A stretch of DNA of 64,000 nucleotides, taken from the NCBI RefSeq assembly GCF_014764705.1, contig NZ_JACXXG010000005.1, positions 1-64,000 of the forward strand, in the 5' to 3' direction. Both the position numbers and the translations under genes were made by a program. Below, piece after piece: positions 15,932-26,453 of the stretch (positions within the stretch are counted from its first letter, which is position 1; the number at the start of each line of letters is the position of its first letter). Origin of the DNA: Stutzerimonas kunmingensis. Its GTDB lineage: Bacteria; Pseudomonadota; Gammaproteobacteria; Pseudomonadales; Pseudomonadaceae. The notes under the pieces were generated by a model. The model was not told the origin of the DNA, did no database searches, and saw nothing but the letters and a program-made list of their open reading frames with translations.

Positions 15932-18226
15932 ATGATGAAAAGGCTGTTGCCGTTTGTCCTGCTTGCCAGCGCGATGGGCTCGTTCCCCTGCGCGGCACAG
16001 CCCGCGTTGCCGCTGGATGACCGGCAGGCGCTGATCGAAACCCTGCTCGAGCGCATGACCCTGGCGGAGAAGATCGGCCAGTTGCGCCTGATCAGCATCG
16101 GTGGCGACATGCCGCGCGAGCGGATCGTCGAGGAGATCGCTGCCGGACGCATTGGCGCCACCTTCAATTCGGTCACCCGCGCCGACAACCGCCCCATGCA
16201 GGATGCTGCGCTGCGCAGTCGCCTGGGCGTTCCGATCTTTTTCGCCTACGACGTCATTCACGGCCACCGCACCATCTTCCCGATCAGCCTGGCGCTGGCT
16301 TCGAGCTGGGACCTCGAGGCCATCGCCCTTAGCGGTCGCGTGTCGGCCATCGAGGCCAGCGCCGACGGCCTGGACCTGACATTTGCACCGATGGTCGACA
16401 TCACCCGTGATCCGCGCTGGGGCCGGACCTCCGAAGGCTTCGGCGAAGATCCCTACCTGGTCTCGCAGATCGCCGGCACGCTGGTGCGCGCCTATCAGGG
16501 TGAGCGCCTGAGCACCGCGGACAGCGTGATGGCCAGCGTCAAGCACTTCGCCCTGTATGGCGCGGTGGAAGGGGGCCGCGACTACAACGTGGTCGACATG
16601 AGTCCGCAGCGTATGCATCAGGATTATCTGCCGCCATACCGTGCGGCGGTGGACGCCGGCGCAGGCGGCGTGATGATCGCGCTGAACACCGTCAACGGCA
16701 TGCCGGCCAGCGCCAACCGCTGGCTGTTGCGCGACCTGCTGCGCGACGGCTGGGGCTTCCGTGGGCTGAACATCAGCGACCACGGCGCCATCGACGAACT
16801 GCTGCGCCACGGCGTGGCTCGCGACGGGCGCGAGGCTGCGCGCCTGGCGATCGAGGCGGGTATCGATCTGAGCATGCATGACTCGCTTTATCTGCAGGAA
16901 CTGCCGGGGCTGGTCGAGCGCGGTGAGGTGCCGATAGAGCTGATCGACCAGGCGGTGGGGCGTGTGCTCGGTGCCAAGTACGACCTCGGCCTGTTCCATG
17001 ATCCTTATCGGCGTATCGGCAAGGCGGCGGGCGATCCGGTTGAGGTCAATGCCGAAGGCCGCCTGCATCGCCAGGCGGCAAGGCAAGTGGCGCGCGACTC
17101 GCTGGTCCTGCTGGAGAACCGTCAACAGACGTTGCCACTGCGCAAGGACGCGACCATCGCGCTGGTCGGCCCGCTGGCCGATTCCCACGTTGACATGCTC
17201 GGCAGCTGGTCGGCGGCCGGTGTGGCGGCACAGACGGTGACGCTGCGTCAGGGACTCGAGGCTGCAGTGGGCGATTCCGGCCGGGTCATTCATGCCCGTG
17301 GCGCGAACGTCACCGACGATCCGCGACTGATCGAGTACCTGAACTTTCTCAATTGGGATCGCCCGGAAGTGACGCAGGACCCGCGCCCGCCGCAGGCGAT
17401 GATCGACGAGGCAGTGCGTGCCGCGCGCGAGGCTGACGTGATCGTTGCTGCGGTGGGCGAGTCACGTGGCATGTCCCACGAATCCTCTAGCCGTACCAGT
17501 CTCACGCTGCCGGCCAGTCAGCAGGCACTGCTCGAAGCGCTGGCTGCCACCGGCAAACCGCTGGTGGTGGTTTTGATGAATGGCCGGCCGCTGCAACTGG
17601 GCTGGGTCAAGGACAACGCGGATGCGGTGCTGGAAACCTGGTTCGCCGGCACCGAGGGCGGGCACGCGATTGCCGAGGTGCTGCTCGGTGCGCACAACCC
17701 GTCCGGCAAACTGCCGATCTCCTTTCCGCGCTCGGTTGGCCAGATTCCGACCTACTACAACCACCCGCGACTCGGCCGACCCTACGTCGAGGGTCGCCCC
17801 GGCAACTACACCTCGCAGTATTTCGAAGAACCCAACGGTGCGCTGTACCCGTTCGGTTATGGCCTGAGCTACACCGAGTTCGAGCTGGCGAAGCCGCAGC
17901 TTTCACGACATCAGCTGAAACGCGGCCAGATTCTGGAGGTCAGCGTAACGGTAAAGAACACTGGCGCACGCGCCGGCGCGACGGTAGTGCAGCTGTACCT
18001 GCAGGATCTGGTCAGCTCCAGCGTACGTCCGATCAAGGAACTCAAGCGCTTCGAAAAGCTCATGTTAGAGCCGGGCGAGTCGCGGGTAGTGCGCTTTGAA
18101 CTGGGCGAGGACGATCTGAAGTTTCCTGACGCGCGACTCGACTACGTGGCCGAGCCCGGCGAGTTTGAAGTCCAGTTGGGCCTCGACTCGCGGTCGGTGC
18201 AAAGCGCGCGATTCGAGTTGTTGTAA
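15932..18226 (+). CDS. bglX: Periplasmic beta-glucosidase BglX (glycoside hydrolase family 3)
   Basis: 764 residues from the ATG at 15932 (MMKRLLPF); an ATG at 15914 would add six residues. A signal peptide (cleavage near CAAQPA) sends it to the periplasm. GH3 N-terminal barrel has KHFALYGAVEGGRDYN and the nucleophile Asp in LNISDHGAIDELL; the C-terminal alpha/beta domain starts around KDATIALVGPLADS, and a fibronectin-III-like domain ends the protein (VSVTVKNTGARAGATVVQLY). It cleaves terminal beta-linked glucose. It directly precedes opgG-opgH on the same strand (142-bp gap), which suggests a role in turnover of periplasmic glucans; that link is inferred. Confidence 0.9.
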   Translation: MMKRLLPFVLLASAMGSFPCAAQPALPLDDRQALIETLLERMTLAEKIGQLRLISIGGDMPRERIVEEIAAGRIGATFNSVTRADNRPMQDAALRSRLGVPIFFAYDVIHGHRTIFPISLALASSWDLEAIALSGRVSAIEASADGLDLTFAPMVDITRDPRWGRTSEGFGEDPYLVSQIAGTLVRAYQGERLSTADSVMASVKHFALYGAVEGGRDYNVVDMSPQRMHQDYLPPYRAAVDAGAGGVMIALNTVNGMPASANRWLLRDLLRDGWGFRGLNISDHGAIDELLRHGVARDGREAARLAIEAGIDLSMHDSLYLQELPGLVERGEVPIELIDQAVGRVLGAKYDLGLFHDPYRRIGKAAGDPVEVNAEGRLHRQAARQVARDSLVLLENRQQTLPLRKDATIALVGPLADSHVDMLGSWSAAGVAAQTVTLRQGLEAAVGDSGRVIHARGANVTDDPRLIEYLNFLNWDRPEVTQDPRPPQAMIDEAVRAAREADVIVAAVGESRGMSHESSSRTSLTLPASQQALLEALAATGKPLVVVLMNGRPLQLGWVKDNADAVLETWFAGTEGGHAIAEVLLGAHNPSGKLPISFPRSVGQIPTYYNHPRLGRPYVEGRPGNYTSQYFEEPNGALYPFGYGLSYTEFELAKPQLSRHQLKRGQILEVSVTVKNTGARAGATVVQLYLQDLVSSSVRPIKELKRFEKLMLEPGESRVVRFELGEDDLKFPDARLDYVAEPGEFEVQLGLDSRSVQSARFELL

Positions 18227-18368
18227 GACTTTTTCTTTATGGCGATCTGCATCCAGCCCACGGCCGCTGCCGCGCTTCAGAGCAACGCGGCGGGACACGC
18301 GGGTTGTAGGCGATCAGAACACAGCGAAGCAGAGCGAACTCTGCACAAACGTGTAATTCGGAGGCGGT

Positions 18369-19940
18369 GTGTTACGCATTTTTCAATGGAACACGGGGAA
18401 TCAGCCGGCACGCATGCTGGCCGGTCTGGCGGGTGGCCTGTGCATGCTTATGGCTGGCAGTGCGCTGGCGTTCAGCCTCGACGATGTGGCCAAGCGGGCT
18501 CAGGAACTGGCTGCCAGCGGTTACGAGGAGCCGGTGAGCAACCTGCCCGACGAATTCCGCAAGATGGCATTCGCCGACTACCAGCGCGTGCGCTTCAACC
18601 CGGAGCATGCCTACTGGAAGGACGTCGAAACCCCGTTCCATCTGCAGTTCTATCACCAGGGCATGCACTTCGACACGCCGGTGCGCATCAATGAAATCAC
18701 CGCGACGAAAGTGCGCGAGATTCGCTACGACCCGTCGATGTTCGAGTTCGGCGGTGTCGACATCGACCCGGCCTCGCTGGATGGGCTGGGCTTCGCCGGT
18801 TTCAAGGTGCTCTATCCGCTGAACAAGAAGGACAAGCAGGATGAGGTGATGACCCTGCTCGGCGCCAGCTACTTCCGCATCATCGGCAAGGGCCAGTGGT
18901 ACGGGCTCTCCGCGCGCGGGCTGGCGGTCGACACGGCACTGCCAGTGGGCGAGGAGTTCCCGCGGTTCCGCGAATTCTGGGTCGAGCGGCCGCAGGCTGA
19001 TCGGCGCAACCTGGTGATCTACGCGCTGCTCGATTCGCCGCGCGCCACCGGCGCCTATCGCATGGTGCTGACGCCGGGCAAGGACAGCACGCTGGACGTG
19101 CAGGCCAAAGTGTTTCTCCGCGAGCAGGTCGGCAAGCTCGGGATTGCGCCACTGACCAGCATGTTCCTGTTCGGCGCCAACCAGCCGAGCAATGTCACCA
19201 ACTTCCGTCCGCAACTGCATGACTCCGAGGGTCTGGCGATTCATGCCGGCAGTGGCGAATGGATCTGGCGCCCGCTGAACAATCCGAAGCGGCTGGCCGT
19301 GAGTGCGTTCAGCGTGGAGAACCCGCGCGGCTTCGGGCTGATGCAGCGCACTCGCGATTTCGGCCGTTACGAAGACCTGGACGACCGCTACGAGCTGCGC
19401 CCGAGCGGCTGGGTGGAAACCCGCGGCGACTGGGGCAAGGGCCATGTCGAGCTGATCGAGATCCCGACGCCTGACGAGACCAATGACAACATCGTCGCCT
19501 TCTGGTCCCCGGAAAAGCAGCCGGAGCCCGGCCAGTCGCTGGATCTGGAATACCGCCTGCACTTTTCCATGGACGAACCGAGCCTGCACGATCCTGAGCT
19601 GGCGTGGGTGCAGCAGACCCGTATCTCCACCGGCGACGTCAAGCAGGCCAACCTGATCCGCCAGCCTGACGGCAGCACGGCTCTGGTCGTGGACTTCGTC
19701 GGGCCGGTGCTGGAGAAGCTCGCCGAGGATGCGCCGGTCAGCACGCGCGTCAGCGTCGATGACAATGCCGAGCTGGTGGAAAACAACCTGCGCTACAACA
19801 CCGTCACCAAGGGCTGGCGCCTGACGCTGCGCGTGAAGGTGCGCGACCCGGCGCGCCCGGTCGAGATGCGTGCGGCGCTGGTCGATGGCGACAAGACCCT
19901 TTCCGAAACCTGGACCTACCAGATTCCTCCCCATGAATGA
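18369..19940 (+). CDS. opgG: Glucan biosynthesis protein OpgG (MdoG)
   Basis: 523 residues with a signal peptide (hydrophobic 17-36, cleavage after GSALA). It is the periplasmic protein needed for building beta-1,2-backboned, beta-1,6-branched osmoregulated periplasmic glucans. Family text includes [25 protein letters not shown]-like [12 protein letters not shown], and [15 protein letters not shown] [12 protein letters not shown]. The start is GTG at 18369 behind GGAG. Its end overlaps the start of opgH by 8 bp, so the two are coupled. Preceded by a GH3 glucosidase gene. Confidence 0.93.
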   Translation: MLRIFQWNTGNQPARMLAGLAGGLCMLMAGSALAFSLDDVAKRAQELAASGYEEPVSNLPDEFRKMAFADYQRVRFNPEHAYWKDVETPFHLQFYHQGMHFDTPVRINEITATKVREIRYDPSMFEFGGVDIDPASLDGLGFAGFKVLYPLNKKDKQDEVMTLLGASYFRIIGKGQWYGLSARGLAVDTALPVGEEFPRFREFWVERPQADRRNLVIYALLDSPRATGAYRMVLTPGKDSTLDVQAKVFLREQVGKLGIAPLTSMFLFGANQPSNVTNFRPQLHDSEGLAIHAGSGEWIWRPLNNPKRLAVSAFSVENPRGFGLMQRTRDFGRYEDLDDRYELRPSGWVETRGDWGKGHVELIEIPTPDETNDNIVAFWSPEKQPEPGQSLDLEYRLHFSMDEPSLHDPELAWVQQTRISTGDVKQANLIRQPDGSTALVVDFVGPVLEKLAEDAPVSTRVSVDDNAELVENNLRYNTVTKGWRLTLRVKVRDPARPVEMRAALVDGDKTLSETWTYQIPPHE

Positions 19941-22509
19941 GCAGCATGCAGTGAATGGTCTGACGCAAAACTATTGCGACGGCCTGGCATTGAACGAAAC
20001 CGAGGACCCGGCCAGATACCGGCAGGCGGCCGAGCGGGGCGGCCTGTTCGCGCTGCATGATGAACTGTCTGCCGAGACCAGCGCGCAGCGCAGCCCGTCG
20101 CGGCGTCTGCTCGACTCGGTGGTTGCGCGACTGCGGCTGGGCTGGGGCGATCTGTTCGACCGCGCCGGCGTGATCGCCGAGGATCACCAGGGGCGCGCCT
20201 ATGTGCAGTCGACCCCGCCGATCGTGCGCACGCGCATGGTGCCGGAGCCCTGGCATACCAATATCCTGCGCCGTGGCTGGCGCCGGATGCTGGGTCGCAC
20301 GCCGCCGCGGCGTCACTTCGAGCCCAGTCCGCAGCCGCTCGACGAGGCGCGCTGGCGCCGGGTCGCGGCGCTGCGCCGTGCGGCACTGCTGGTGCTGATG
20401 CTCGGCCAGACCGCCTTTGCCACCTGGCAGATGAAGGCGGTGCTGCCTTACCAGGGCTGGTTCCTGGTCGACATGCAGGAAGTGTTCGTCCAGCCGCTGT
20501 CCGAATCAGCCCGGCAGATCCTTCCCTATGTGGTGCAGACGAGCATCCTGCTGCTCTTCGCACTGCTGTTCTGCTGGGTCTCGGTGGGCTTCTGGACCGC
20601 GCTGATGGGCTTCTTCCAGCTGCTGCGCGGCAAGGACCGTTACAGCATCTCGGCCAGCAGCCCCGGCACCGAACCGATACCGGCCGAGGCGCGTACGGCG
20701 CTGGTGATGCCGATTGCCAACGAGGACGTGCCGCGTGTGTTCGCCGGCCTGCGCGCGACTTACGAGTCGCTCAAGGCAACCGGTGAACTCGAGCATTTCG
20801 ACATCTTCGTGCTCAGCGACAGCAACGACCCGGACACCTGTGTTGCCGAGCAGAAGGCCTGGGTCGAGTTGTGCCGTGCGGTGGATGGCTTCGGCCATAT
20901 CTTCTACCGTCGCCGCCGTCGCCGGGTGAAGCGCAAGAGCGGCAACATCGACGACTTCTGCCGTCGCTGGGGCAGCAGCTACCGCTACATGGTGGTGCTG
21001 GACGCCGACAGCGTGATGAGCGGCGAATGTCTGACCAGCCTGGTGCGATTGATGGAGGCAAACCCCAATGCCGGCATCATCCAGACCGCGCCCAAGGCGT
21101 CGGGCATGGACACGCTCTATGCGCGGCTGCAGCAGTTCGCCACGCGCGTCTACGGTCCGCTGTTCACCGCCGGGCTCAACTTCTGGCAGCTGGGTGAATC
21201 GCATTACTGGGGCCACAACGCGATCATTCGCGTGAAGCCGTTCATCGAGCACTGCGCGTTGGCGCCGTTGCCCGGCACCGGCTCGTTCGCCGGGGCGATC
21301 CTCTCCCACGACTTCGTCGAAGCCGCGCTGATGCGCCGCGCCGGCTGGGGCGTGTGGATCGCCTACGACCTGCCGGGCAGTTACGAGGAGCTGCCGCCTA
21401 ACCTGCTCGACGAACTCAAGCGTGATCGTCGCTGGTGCCACGGCAACCTGATGAACTTCCGCCTGTTCATGGTGCGCGGAGTACACACGGTGCATCGCAT
21501 GGTGTTCCTCACCGGGGTGATGTCCTACCTGTCGGCGCCGCTGTGGTTTCTCTTCCTGCTGCTGTCCACCGGCCTGCTGGCGATCCATACGCTGATGGAG
21601 CCGGAGTACTTCCTGCAGCCGAACCAGCTTTACCCGCTGTGGCCGCGCTGGCACCCGCAGGAAGCCATCGCGCTGTTCTCGGCGACCATGACACTGCTGT
21701 TTCTGCCCAAGCTGCTCAGCGTGCTGCTGGTTTGCATCCAGGGTGCTGAAGCCTATGGCGGGCGGCTGCGGGTGCTGCTGTCGATGCTGATCGAAACGCT
21801 GTTCTCGGTGCTGCTGGCGCCGGTGCGCATGCTCTTCCACAGCGTGTTCGTCACTGCAGCCTTCCTCGGCTGGTCGGTGCAGTGGAACTCGCCGCAGCGC
21901 GGCGATAACGCAACCCCCTGGGGTGAGGCCCTGCGCCGGCATGGCTCGCAGATCGTCATCGGTGTGCTCTGGACGGCATTGGTCGCCTGGCTGGATGCAG
22001 CCTTTCTCTGGTGGCTGGCGCCGATCGTGGTGTCGCTGATCCTGTCGGCGCCGGTATCAGTGATCACCAGCCGTACCGGTCTCGGCTTGGCCGCGCGGCG
22101 CAGCAAGCTGTTCCTGATCCCGGAGGAATACGCACCGCCCACCGAGCTGGCCAATACCGACCTGTACCAGCAGCAGAACCAGGCGGTTGCCTTGCGCCAT
22201 GGCTTCCTCGTGGCGGTGGTCGATCCGCTGTACAACGCGCTGGTCTGTGCCATGGCGCGCGCCCGGCATGCCAGGGTGGTCAGCGGCGCCGAGCGTTTGC
22301 GCGAGCAGCGCCTCGGTCAGGTGCTGGCGGTCGGCCCGGACGGCGCGGATGCCGAGGCGGCGCGCTGGCGCCTGCTGAACGATCCGGATGGCATGGCGCT
22401 GTTGCACCGTCACGCCTGGGAAGATCCGGCCGGGGCAGTCTGGTTGGCGCGCTATCGGGAGCAGTATCCCCACGGTGTGGCGCGCCCGGACCTCGCCAGC
22501 GAGGCCTGA
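19933..22509 (+). CDS. opgH: Glucans biosynthesis glucosyltransferase OpgH (MdoH)
   Basis: 858 residues from ATG 19933; a longer frame from 19870 would overlap opgG further. OpgH is an inner-membrane family-2 glycosyltransferase that polymerises the glucan backbone from UDP-glucose. The cytoplasmic catalytic domain has [13 protein letters not shown] (DxD) and the acceptor/processivity motif [10 protein letters not shown] (RxxRW). Two helices lie near residues 150-225, and several more after residue 510. Co-transcribed with opgG, overlapping by 8 bp. Confidence 0.93.
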   Translation: MNEQHAVNGLTQNYCDGLALNETEDPARYRQAAERGGLFALHDELSAETSAQRSPSRRLLDSVVARLRLGWGDLFDRAGVIAEDHQGRAYVQSTPPIVRTRMVPEPWHTNILRRGWRRMLGRTPPRRHFEPSPQPLDEARWRRVAALRRAALLVLMLGQTAFATWQMKAVLPYQGWFLVDMQEVFVQPLSESARQILPYVVQTSILLLFALLFCWVSVGFWTALMGFFQLLRGKDRYSISASSPGTEPIPAEARTALVMPIANEDVPRVFAGLRATYESLKATGELEHFDIFVLSDSNDPDTCVAEQKAWVELCRAVDGFGHIFYRRRRRRVKRKSGNIDDFCRRWGSSYRYMVVLDADSVMSGECLTSLVRLMEANPNAGIIQTAPKASGMDTLYARLQQFATRVYGPLFTAGLNFWQLGESHYWGHNAIIRVKPFIEHCALAPLPGTGSFAGAILSHDFVEAALMRRAGWGVWIAYDLPGSYEELPPNLLDELKRDRRWCHGNLMNFRLFMVRGVHTVHRMVFLTGVMSYLSAPLWFLFLLLSTGLLAIHTLMEPEYFLQPNQLYPLWPRWHPQEAIALFSATMTLLFLPKLLSVLLVCIQGAEAYGGRLRVLLSMLIETLFSVLLAPVRMLFHSVFVTAAFLGWSVQWNSPQRGDNATPWGEALRRHGSQIVIGVLWTALVAWLDAAFLWWLAPIVVSLILSAPVSVITSRTGLGLAARRSKLFLIPEEYAPPTELANTDLYQQQNQAVALRHGFLVAVVDPLYNALVCAMARARHARVVSGAERLREQRLGQVLAVGPDGADAEAARWRLLNDPDGMALLHRHAWEDPAGAVWLARYREQYPHGVARPDLASEA

Positions 22510-22555
22510 TTCGCGCGACTTTCTGGCGGCCCGCAGGGGGCGTCAGAGAGGCTGG

Positions 22556-22897
22556 TCAGTCGTCTCGCGTCAGCACTTCGAGCAGCTCGATCTCGAAGTG
22601 CAGATCCGAATTGGGCGGAATATGCGCGCCGACCTGGCGCTCGCCATAGCCCAGCTGCGCCGGCACGAACAGCCGGCGCTTGCCGCCGACCCGCATCCCC
22701 ATTAGCCCGATGTCCCAACCCTTGATCACCCGACCGGTGCCGATCACGCACTGGAAGGGTTTGCCGCGCTCGTAGGAGCTGTCGAACAGCGTGCCGTCGC
22801 TCAGCGTGCCGCGGTATTGGGTGGTGATCAGCGCACCCTTGACCACCGCTTTGCCATCGCCGAGCTGAATGTCTTCGACCAGCAATTCATCGTTCAT
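22556..22897 (-). CDS. FKBP-type peptidyl-prolyl cis-trans isomerase
   Basis: 113 residues, a single FKBP domain with no signal peptide, so cytoplasmic. Core motifs: YRGTLSDGTLFDSSYERG, GTGRVIKGWDIGLMGM, GGKRRLFVPAQLGYGE and IPPNSDLHFEIELLEV, covering the canonical active-site Tyr/Phe/Asp/Trp/Ile positions. It speeds proline isomerisation in folding. Convergent with opgH with 46 bp between stops. Confidence 0.93.
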   Translation of the reverse strand: MNDELLVEDIQLGDGKAVVKGALITTQYRGTLSDGTLFDSSYERGKPFQCVIGTGRVIKGWDIGLMGMRVGGKRRLFVPAQLGYGERQVGAHIPPNSDLHFEIELLEVLTRDD

Positions 22898-23127
22898 TGA
22901 TGCGCTTCCTGAAAGCTGAAAGAGGGGAGCGCTTTGTGGCAGGTAAATGCGCTACGGGCAAGAGAGAATGGTCGCTACGCCAGATAGCCGAAGCCCATTC
23001 GTCTGCATAAGTATCGATTTCGTCGATGGTTATTGGCTGAAAATTGCAAACAATATTGATCTGATTGAATGGATCATCTCCCTCATTGGCCGGGTTCGTC
23101 CCGGTGCCCCGATCTGTGGAGAGCGAG

Positions 23128-23826
23128 ATGATCGAACTACGTCCATATGCCCGGCTTGGCCATGCGCAGCACGGCTGGCTGAACGCGCGCCACCACTTTT
23201 CCTTTGCTGGTTATCATGACGTCGAGCGCATGCGCTGGGGCCGCCTGCGCGTATGGAACGAAGACAGCATCGCGCCGCAATCGGGGTTCGAACCGCACTC
23301 GCACCGGGACATGGAAATCATCACCTACGTCCGCCAGGGCGCCATCACCCATGAAGACAGCCTCGGCAACCGCGGCCGTACCGTCGCTGGCGATGTGCAG
23401 GTGATGAGCGCAGGCACCGGGATCGTGCACAGCGAGTACAACCTGGAGGATGTGGAAACGCGCATTTTCCAGATATGGATTCACCCGCAGCAGACCGGAC
23501 TGCCGCCGGCCTGGGGCACTCGCCAGTTCCCCACTGGCGAGCGGGCCGGCGCCTTCGTCACGCTCGCCAGTGGCCTGTCCGGCGATGACGAGGCGCTGCC
23601 GATTCGTGCTGAAGCCAGGCTGGCAGCGGCTACGCTTGCAGCAGGGCAGAGCGCCGACTACGAAATTGCTGCCGGGCACCGGGTGTATCTGGTGCCGGCC
23701 AGCGGCCAGATCGAAATCAACGGACTCGCGGTCGCCGCCGGCGATGGCGTGGCCGTGCGTGATGAGACACGGCTGAGCATCAGGGCCGTGGCAGACAGCG
23801 AAGTTGTCCTGGTCGAGTCGCTCTGA
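23128..23826 (+). CDS. Pirin family protein
   Basis: 232 residues from the ATG at 23128; an earlier ATG at 23065 is open but not family-like. Bicupin of the pirin/YhhW type: [21 protein letters not shown] at the start, metal-binding cupin motif [18 protein letters not shown] and HEDSLGN, then [13 protein letters not shown]. YhhW-type pirins can have quercetin dioxygenase activity; the role here is unproven. The 230-bp gap upstream holds no recognised regulatory site. wrbA follows 83 bp downstream on the same strand, so the pair may respond to quinone or oxidative stress. Confidence 0.88.
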   Translation: MIELRPYARLGHAQHGWLNARHHFSFAGYHDVERMRWGRLRVWNEDSIAPQSGFEPHSHRDMEIITYVRQGAITHEDSLGNRGRTVAGDVQVMSAGTGIVHSEYNLEDVETRIFQIWIHPQQTGLPPAWGTRQFPTGERAGAFVTLASGLSGDDEALPIRAEARLAAATLAAGQSADYEIAAGHRVYLVPASGQIEINGLAVAAGDGVAVRDETRLSIRAVADSEVVLVESL

Positions 23827-23909
23827 CGCCTGCTGTTGGAACGACCCGTCTGGCGCGTTATCCCATCCACCACTTAATTCAGACTCACCCACCGAAAGAG
23901 GAAAGCAAG

Positions 23910-24509
23910 ATGGCGAAGATTCTCGTGCTCTATCACTCCATGTACGGCCATATCGAAACGATGGCCAATGCCGTCGCCGAAGGCGCGCGCCGCGTGCCGG
24001 GCGTGGAGGTGACGATCAAGCGCGTGCCGGAAACCATGCCGGAAGACGCCTTCCGCAACGCCGGCGGCAAGGTCGATCAGCCAGCCGATATCGCCGATCC
24101 GAACGAGCTGCCGGACTACGACGGAATCATCTTTGGCACCCCGACCCGCTTCGGCAACATGTCCGGGCAGATGCGCAACTTCCTCGACCGCACCGGCGGC
24201 CTGTGGGCCAAGGGCGCGCTGCACGGCAAGGTCGCCAGCGTGTTCGCCTCGACCGGTACCGGCGGTGGGCAGGAGATGACCATTACCTCGACCTGGACCA
24301 CCCTGGCGCACCACGGCATGGTCATCGTGCCGACCGGTTATGGCATCAGCGAGTTCTTCGACATCTCCGAAACCAACGGTGGCACGCCCTACGGCGCCAC
24401 GACCATCGCCGGCGGCGACGGCTCGCGTCAGCCTTCGGAAAAGGAACTGGCCATCGCACGCTACCAGGGCGAGCACGTGGCGAAGATCACCAGCAAGCTC
24501 AAGGGCTGA
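23910..24509 (+). CDS. wrbA: NAD(P)H:quinone oxidoreductase WrbA
   Basis: 199 residues, the standard WrbA length. The flavodoxin-like FMN-binding motif is at the start ([16 protein letters not shown]), with the family motifs [30 protein letters not shown] and [12 protein letters not shown]. WrbA is a tetrameric cytoplasmic flavoprotein that reduces quinones by two electrons. It has a strong ribosome site (AAAGAGGAAAGCAAG before ATG). It follows the pirin gene and is convergent with a GNAT gene. Confidence 0.95.
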   Translation: MAKILVLYHSMYGHIETMANAVAEGARRVPGVEVTIKRVPETMPEDAFRNAGGKVDQPADIADPNELPDYDGIIFGTPTRFGNMSGQMRNFLDRTGGLWAKGALHGKVASVFASTGTGGGQEMTITSTWTTLAHHGMVIVPTGYGISEFFDISETNGGTPYGATTIAGGDGSRQPSEKELAIARYQGEHVAKITSKLKG

Positions 24510-24524
24510 CGAACGACGCAGTAC

Positions 24525-25025
24525 CTACGCTGGGACCCGCCCGGGTCCCAGCAACAGTCCATACATCAGCTCGTCGACGAAGCCGTCGTCGCTGCTGCGC
24601 TTGTAGGCAGCGCGTTGCGTGCCTTCGTGGACGAAGCCGAAAAGCTCGTAGAAGGCGATCGCTCGTGGGTTGTCCGCCTCCACCGTCAATTCCACACGAC
24701 GAATGCCGCTGGCGGCCAGCTTGTCGAGGGCTTCCTGCATCATCCGCTGCGCCAGGCCGCTGCCCCTGACCTCGGGCGCGACGGCCAAGATGCCGAGGTA
24801 GGCCACATGGGCGGCGCGGCCCAGGTGGCGCTGCACCTTGTAGAAGCCCTGCACCATGCCGTCGTCTTCGAAGACATAGAAGCTGGCGCTTTCGAACAGC
24901 GGCTCGAAAACCTTGCCGAAGTGCTCGCGCGGCATGGGATCGAAGCCCAGGTAGGGCACCACGTCCGGGTGCATGTAGATGTCGTAGACCCGCTGCTCAT
25001 CGGCGGGCGTGGCGAGGCGGCGCAT
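24525..25025 (-). CDS. GNAT family N-acetyltransferase
   Basis: 166 residues from ATG 25025, which has AGGAG seven bases upstream; an upstream ATG at 25055 is open but has no site. The acetyl-CoA binding motif A is EVRGSGLAQRMMQEALDKLA, after ILAVAPEVR, and the C-terminal part (DNPRAIAFYELFGFVHEGTQ) is typical of RimI/PhnO-like GNATs. Substrate unknown. Its 3' end contains a perfect 11-bp dyad shared with the end of wrbA. Confidence 0.85.
   Translation of the reverse strand: MRRLATPADEQRVYDIYMHPDVVPYLGFDPMPREHFGKVFEPLFESASFYVFEDDGMVQGFYKVQRHLGRAAHVAYLGILAVAPEVRGSGLAQRMMQEALDKLAASGIRRVELTVEADNPRAIAFYELFGFVHEGTQRAAYKRSSDDGFVDELMYGLLLGPGRVPA
24529..24552. terminator. Bidirectional hairpin between wrbA and the GNAT gene
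   Basis: GCTGGGACCCG-CC-CGGGTCCCAGC is a perfect 11-bp inverted repeat, 20 bp after the wrbA stop and within the last codons of the convergent GNAT gene. Position suggests a terminator serving both genes, although no clear T-tract follows on either strand. Confidence 0.5.
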
Positions 25026-25156
25026 GGGGTTCTCCTGTTGGGACGGCTCCAGCATAGCCGGGTCCTGGAAGAAACTGCGCTGCGTCAGTCATCGCTCGCC
25101 GATTGAGGTGATAATGGCCACCGCTCATCTTCTGCCTCAGCCAAGGACATCGCCCT

Positions 25157-25696
25157 GTGGTGCTATTCGAGATCGTTCCGCTCAGCCCCGAAACCTATCG
25201 CCAGCAGACCCGGCGCAGCACGCTGATCGTCGCCGCGACCTTTGCCGTCCTCGCCATGGGCTTGTCGACCCTTGCCGTGGCGCTGTTCGGTGAGCCCGGT
25301 GGCGACAACCTGCGGCTGAACATCATTGGTGTCGTGGCCGGACTGGCGCTGACGATCGGAATCGTCAGGTGGCTGTACTGGCAGCAGCCGTGGATGGCCG
25401 CAGCGGTGTACGGCTGGCAGCTCAAGCGCAGCCTGATGCGTGTGACCAACATGATGCACCAGGTCAAGGCAGGCGTAAGTGCGGGCGATCCGGATGCGAT
25501 GAAGCTGCTGCGCTTCTATCACCTGGGGCTGACGCAGATGCATCGGCTCGATGGCAACTCCAGCGGCCTCAGCGATTCGGTTGCCGAGATTGATCGTCAC
25601 CGCGAGGCGATGGAGGCGCGGAGCATGGATATCGACCAGCCACGACTGGAGTCGGGTTGGCTGGAACGAGTCGGACAGATCGAGGCGAAGCGCTGA
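25157..25696 (+). CDS. DUF3087 family membrane protein
   Basis: 179 residues. Two membrane helices lie at about 24-45 and 55-75 (TLIVAATFAVLAMGLSTLAV; LNIIGVVAGLALTIGIVRWL), followed by a soluble region with YGWQLKRSLMRVTNMMHQVK and a conserved RFYHLGLTQMHRLDGNSS segment characteristic of DUF3087 proteins in pseudomonads. Function is unknown. The start is GTG at 25157 with no strong ribosome site. Single gene by spacing. Confidence 0.7.
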   Translation: MVLFEIVPLSPETYRQQTRRSTLIVAATFAVLAMGLSTLAVALFGEPGGDNLRLNIIGVVAGLALTIGIVRWLYWQQPWMAAAVYGWQLKRSLMRVTNMMHQVKAGVSAGDPDAMKLLRFYHLGLTQMHRLDGNSSGLSDSVAEIDRHREAMEARSMDIDQPRLESGWLERVGQIEAKR

Positions 25697-25741
25697 AGCG
25701 AACGGCTTGAAGGACGATTGCGCCGTTCATGGCGCAGCGCA

Positions 25742-26443
25742 TCAATGCACGTGGCGGCTACCGTCCGGGTGGTGGTGTACATCGGCTTCCGGTGCTGCTT
25801 CCGATTGTGCCGGCGCATGGCCGTCGTGTGCGCCCTGATGATGGTCTGCGCCTGCCGGCTGCTGATCGGCGGCAGGAGCGGGGTGCTGGCCGCTGTGATC
25901 GTGCATGTCCGATTCACCGCCACCGTGCTGGTGGCCGTCACTAGAGTCCACCAGCGTCTGGTATTCCAGCGGGGTGAGTGAGGGCAGTTGTTCGACGAAG
26001 GCGACCAGCGACCAGATGTAGCGGTCGTCCATGAACTTGCCCCACGCCGGCATGCCGGTGGACTTGAGTCCATGCTTGATGACCCAGAAAGTCGCGGCCG
26101 GGTCGTTGTCGCGGGAGTCCTCGGCAAGCGTTGGGGGCGCGGGGTAGAGGCCCTGGCTCAGTTCGGTCGGCTCTACGCCGGGCGCCAGGTGGCAACCGAC
26201 GCACATGGCCGCGTAGTTGCCCGCCCCGGAACGAATCTGCTCCGCAGACCCCAGCGTCGGCACTTCGAGGTCGCGGGCGCGCACGGCCACGGCGCGTTCA
26301 CGGGTGGTCTCCAGCACGGCGTGCAGTGGCGCGCTGTGCGGGGCGTCCGCGCCGACATCGATGATGCCGGAATACACCACCAGCGCGCCGCCGATTGCAA
26401 CCAGCAGGGTGCTCAGTGCCAGTGTCGCCAGGACAGTCTTCAT
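25742..26443 (-). CDS. Membrane-anchored cytochrome c with His-rich C-terminal tail (copper cluster)
   Basis: 233 residues. An N-terminal anchor (about 5-25) is followed by a periplasmic mono-haem cytochrome c domain: AAMCVGCHLAPG (haem Cys81, Cys84, His85), with TGMPAWGK giving a likely Met axial ligand. The last 65 or so residues are low in structure but hold about 14 histidines (GHQHGGG, MHDHSGQH, DHHQGAHDGH, DVHHHPDG). That tail is well suited to binding copper. It lies last in the copA-copB block, 10 bp after copB. In other copper clusters a cytochrome c in this place is known, but the long His tail is not a feature I can assign to a named family. Confidence 0.8.
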   Translation of the reverse strand: MKTVLATLALSTLLVAIGGALVVYSGIIDVGADAPHSAPLHAVLETTRERAVAVRARDLEVPTLGSAEQIRSGAGNYAAMCVGCHLAPGVEPTELSQGLYPAPPTLAEDSRDNDPAATFWVIKHGLKSTGMPAWGKFMDDRYIWSLVAFVEQLPSLTPLEYQTLVDSSDGHQHGGGESDMHDHSGQHPAPAADQQPAGADHHQGAHDGHAPAQSEAAPEADVHHHPDGSRHVH

Positions 26444-26453
26444 ACGTGGGGCC

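Noticed and set aside
15830..17293. Long open frame on the minus strand opposite bglX (487 codons)
   Set aside because: GC-rich codon bias leaves long antisense frames. The plus strand encodes a clear GH3 enzyme; the antisense product is rich in His/Gln/Arg with no family motif and no ribosome site.
18372..19934. Long open frame on the minus strand opposite opgG (520 codons)
   Set aside because: Antisense shadow of opgG with low-complexity Arg/Ala/Leu-rich sequence and no recognisable domain.
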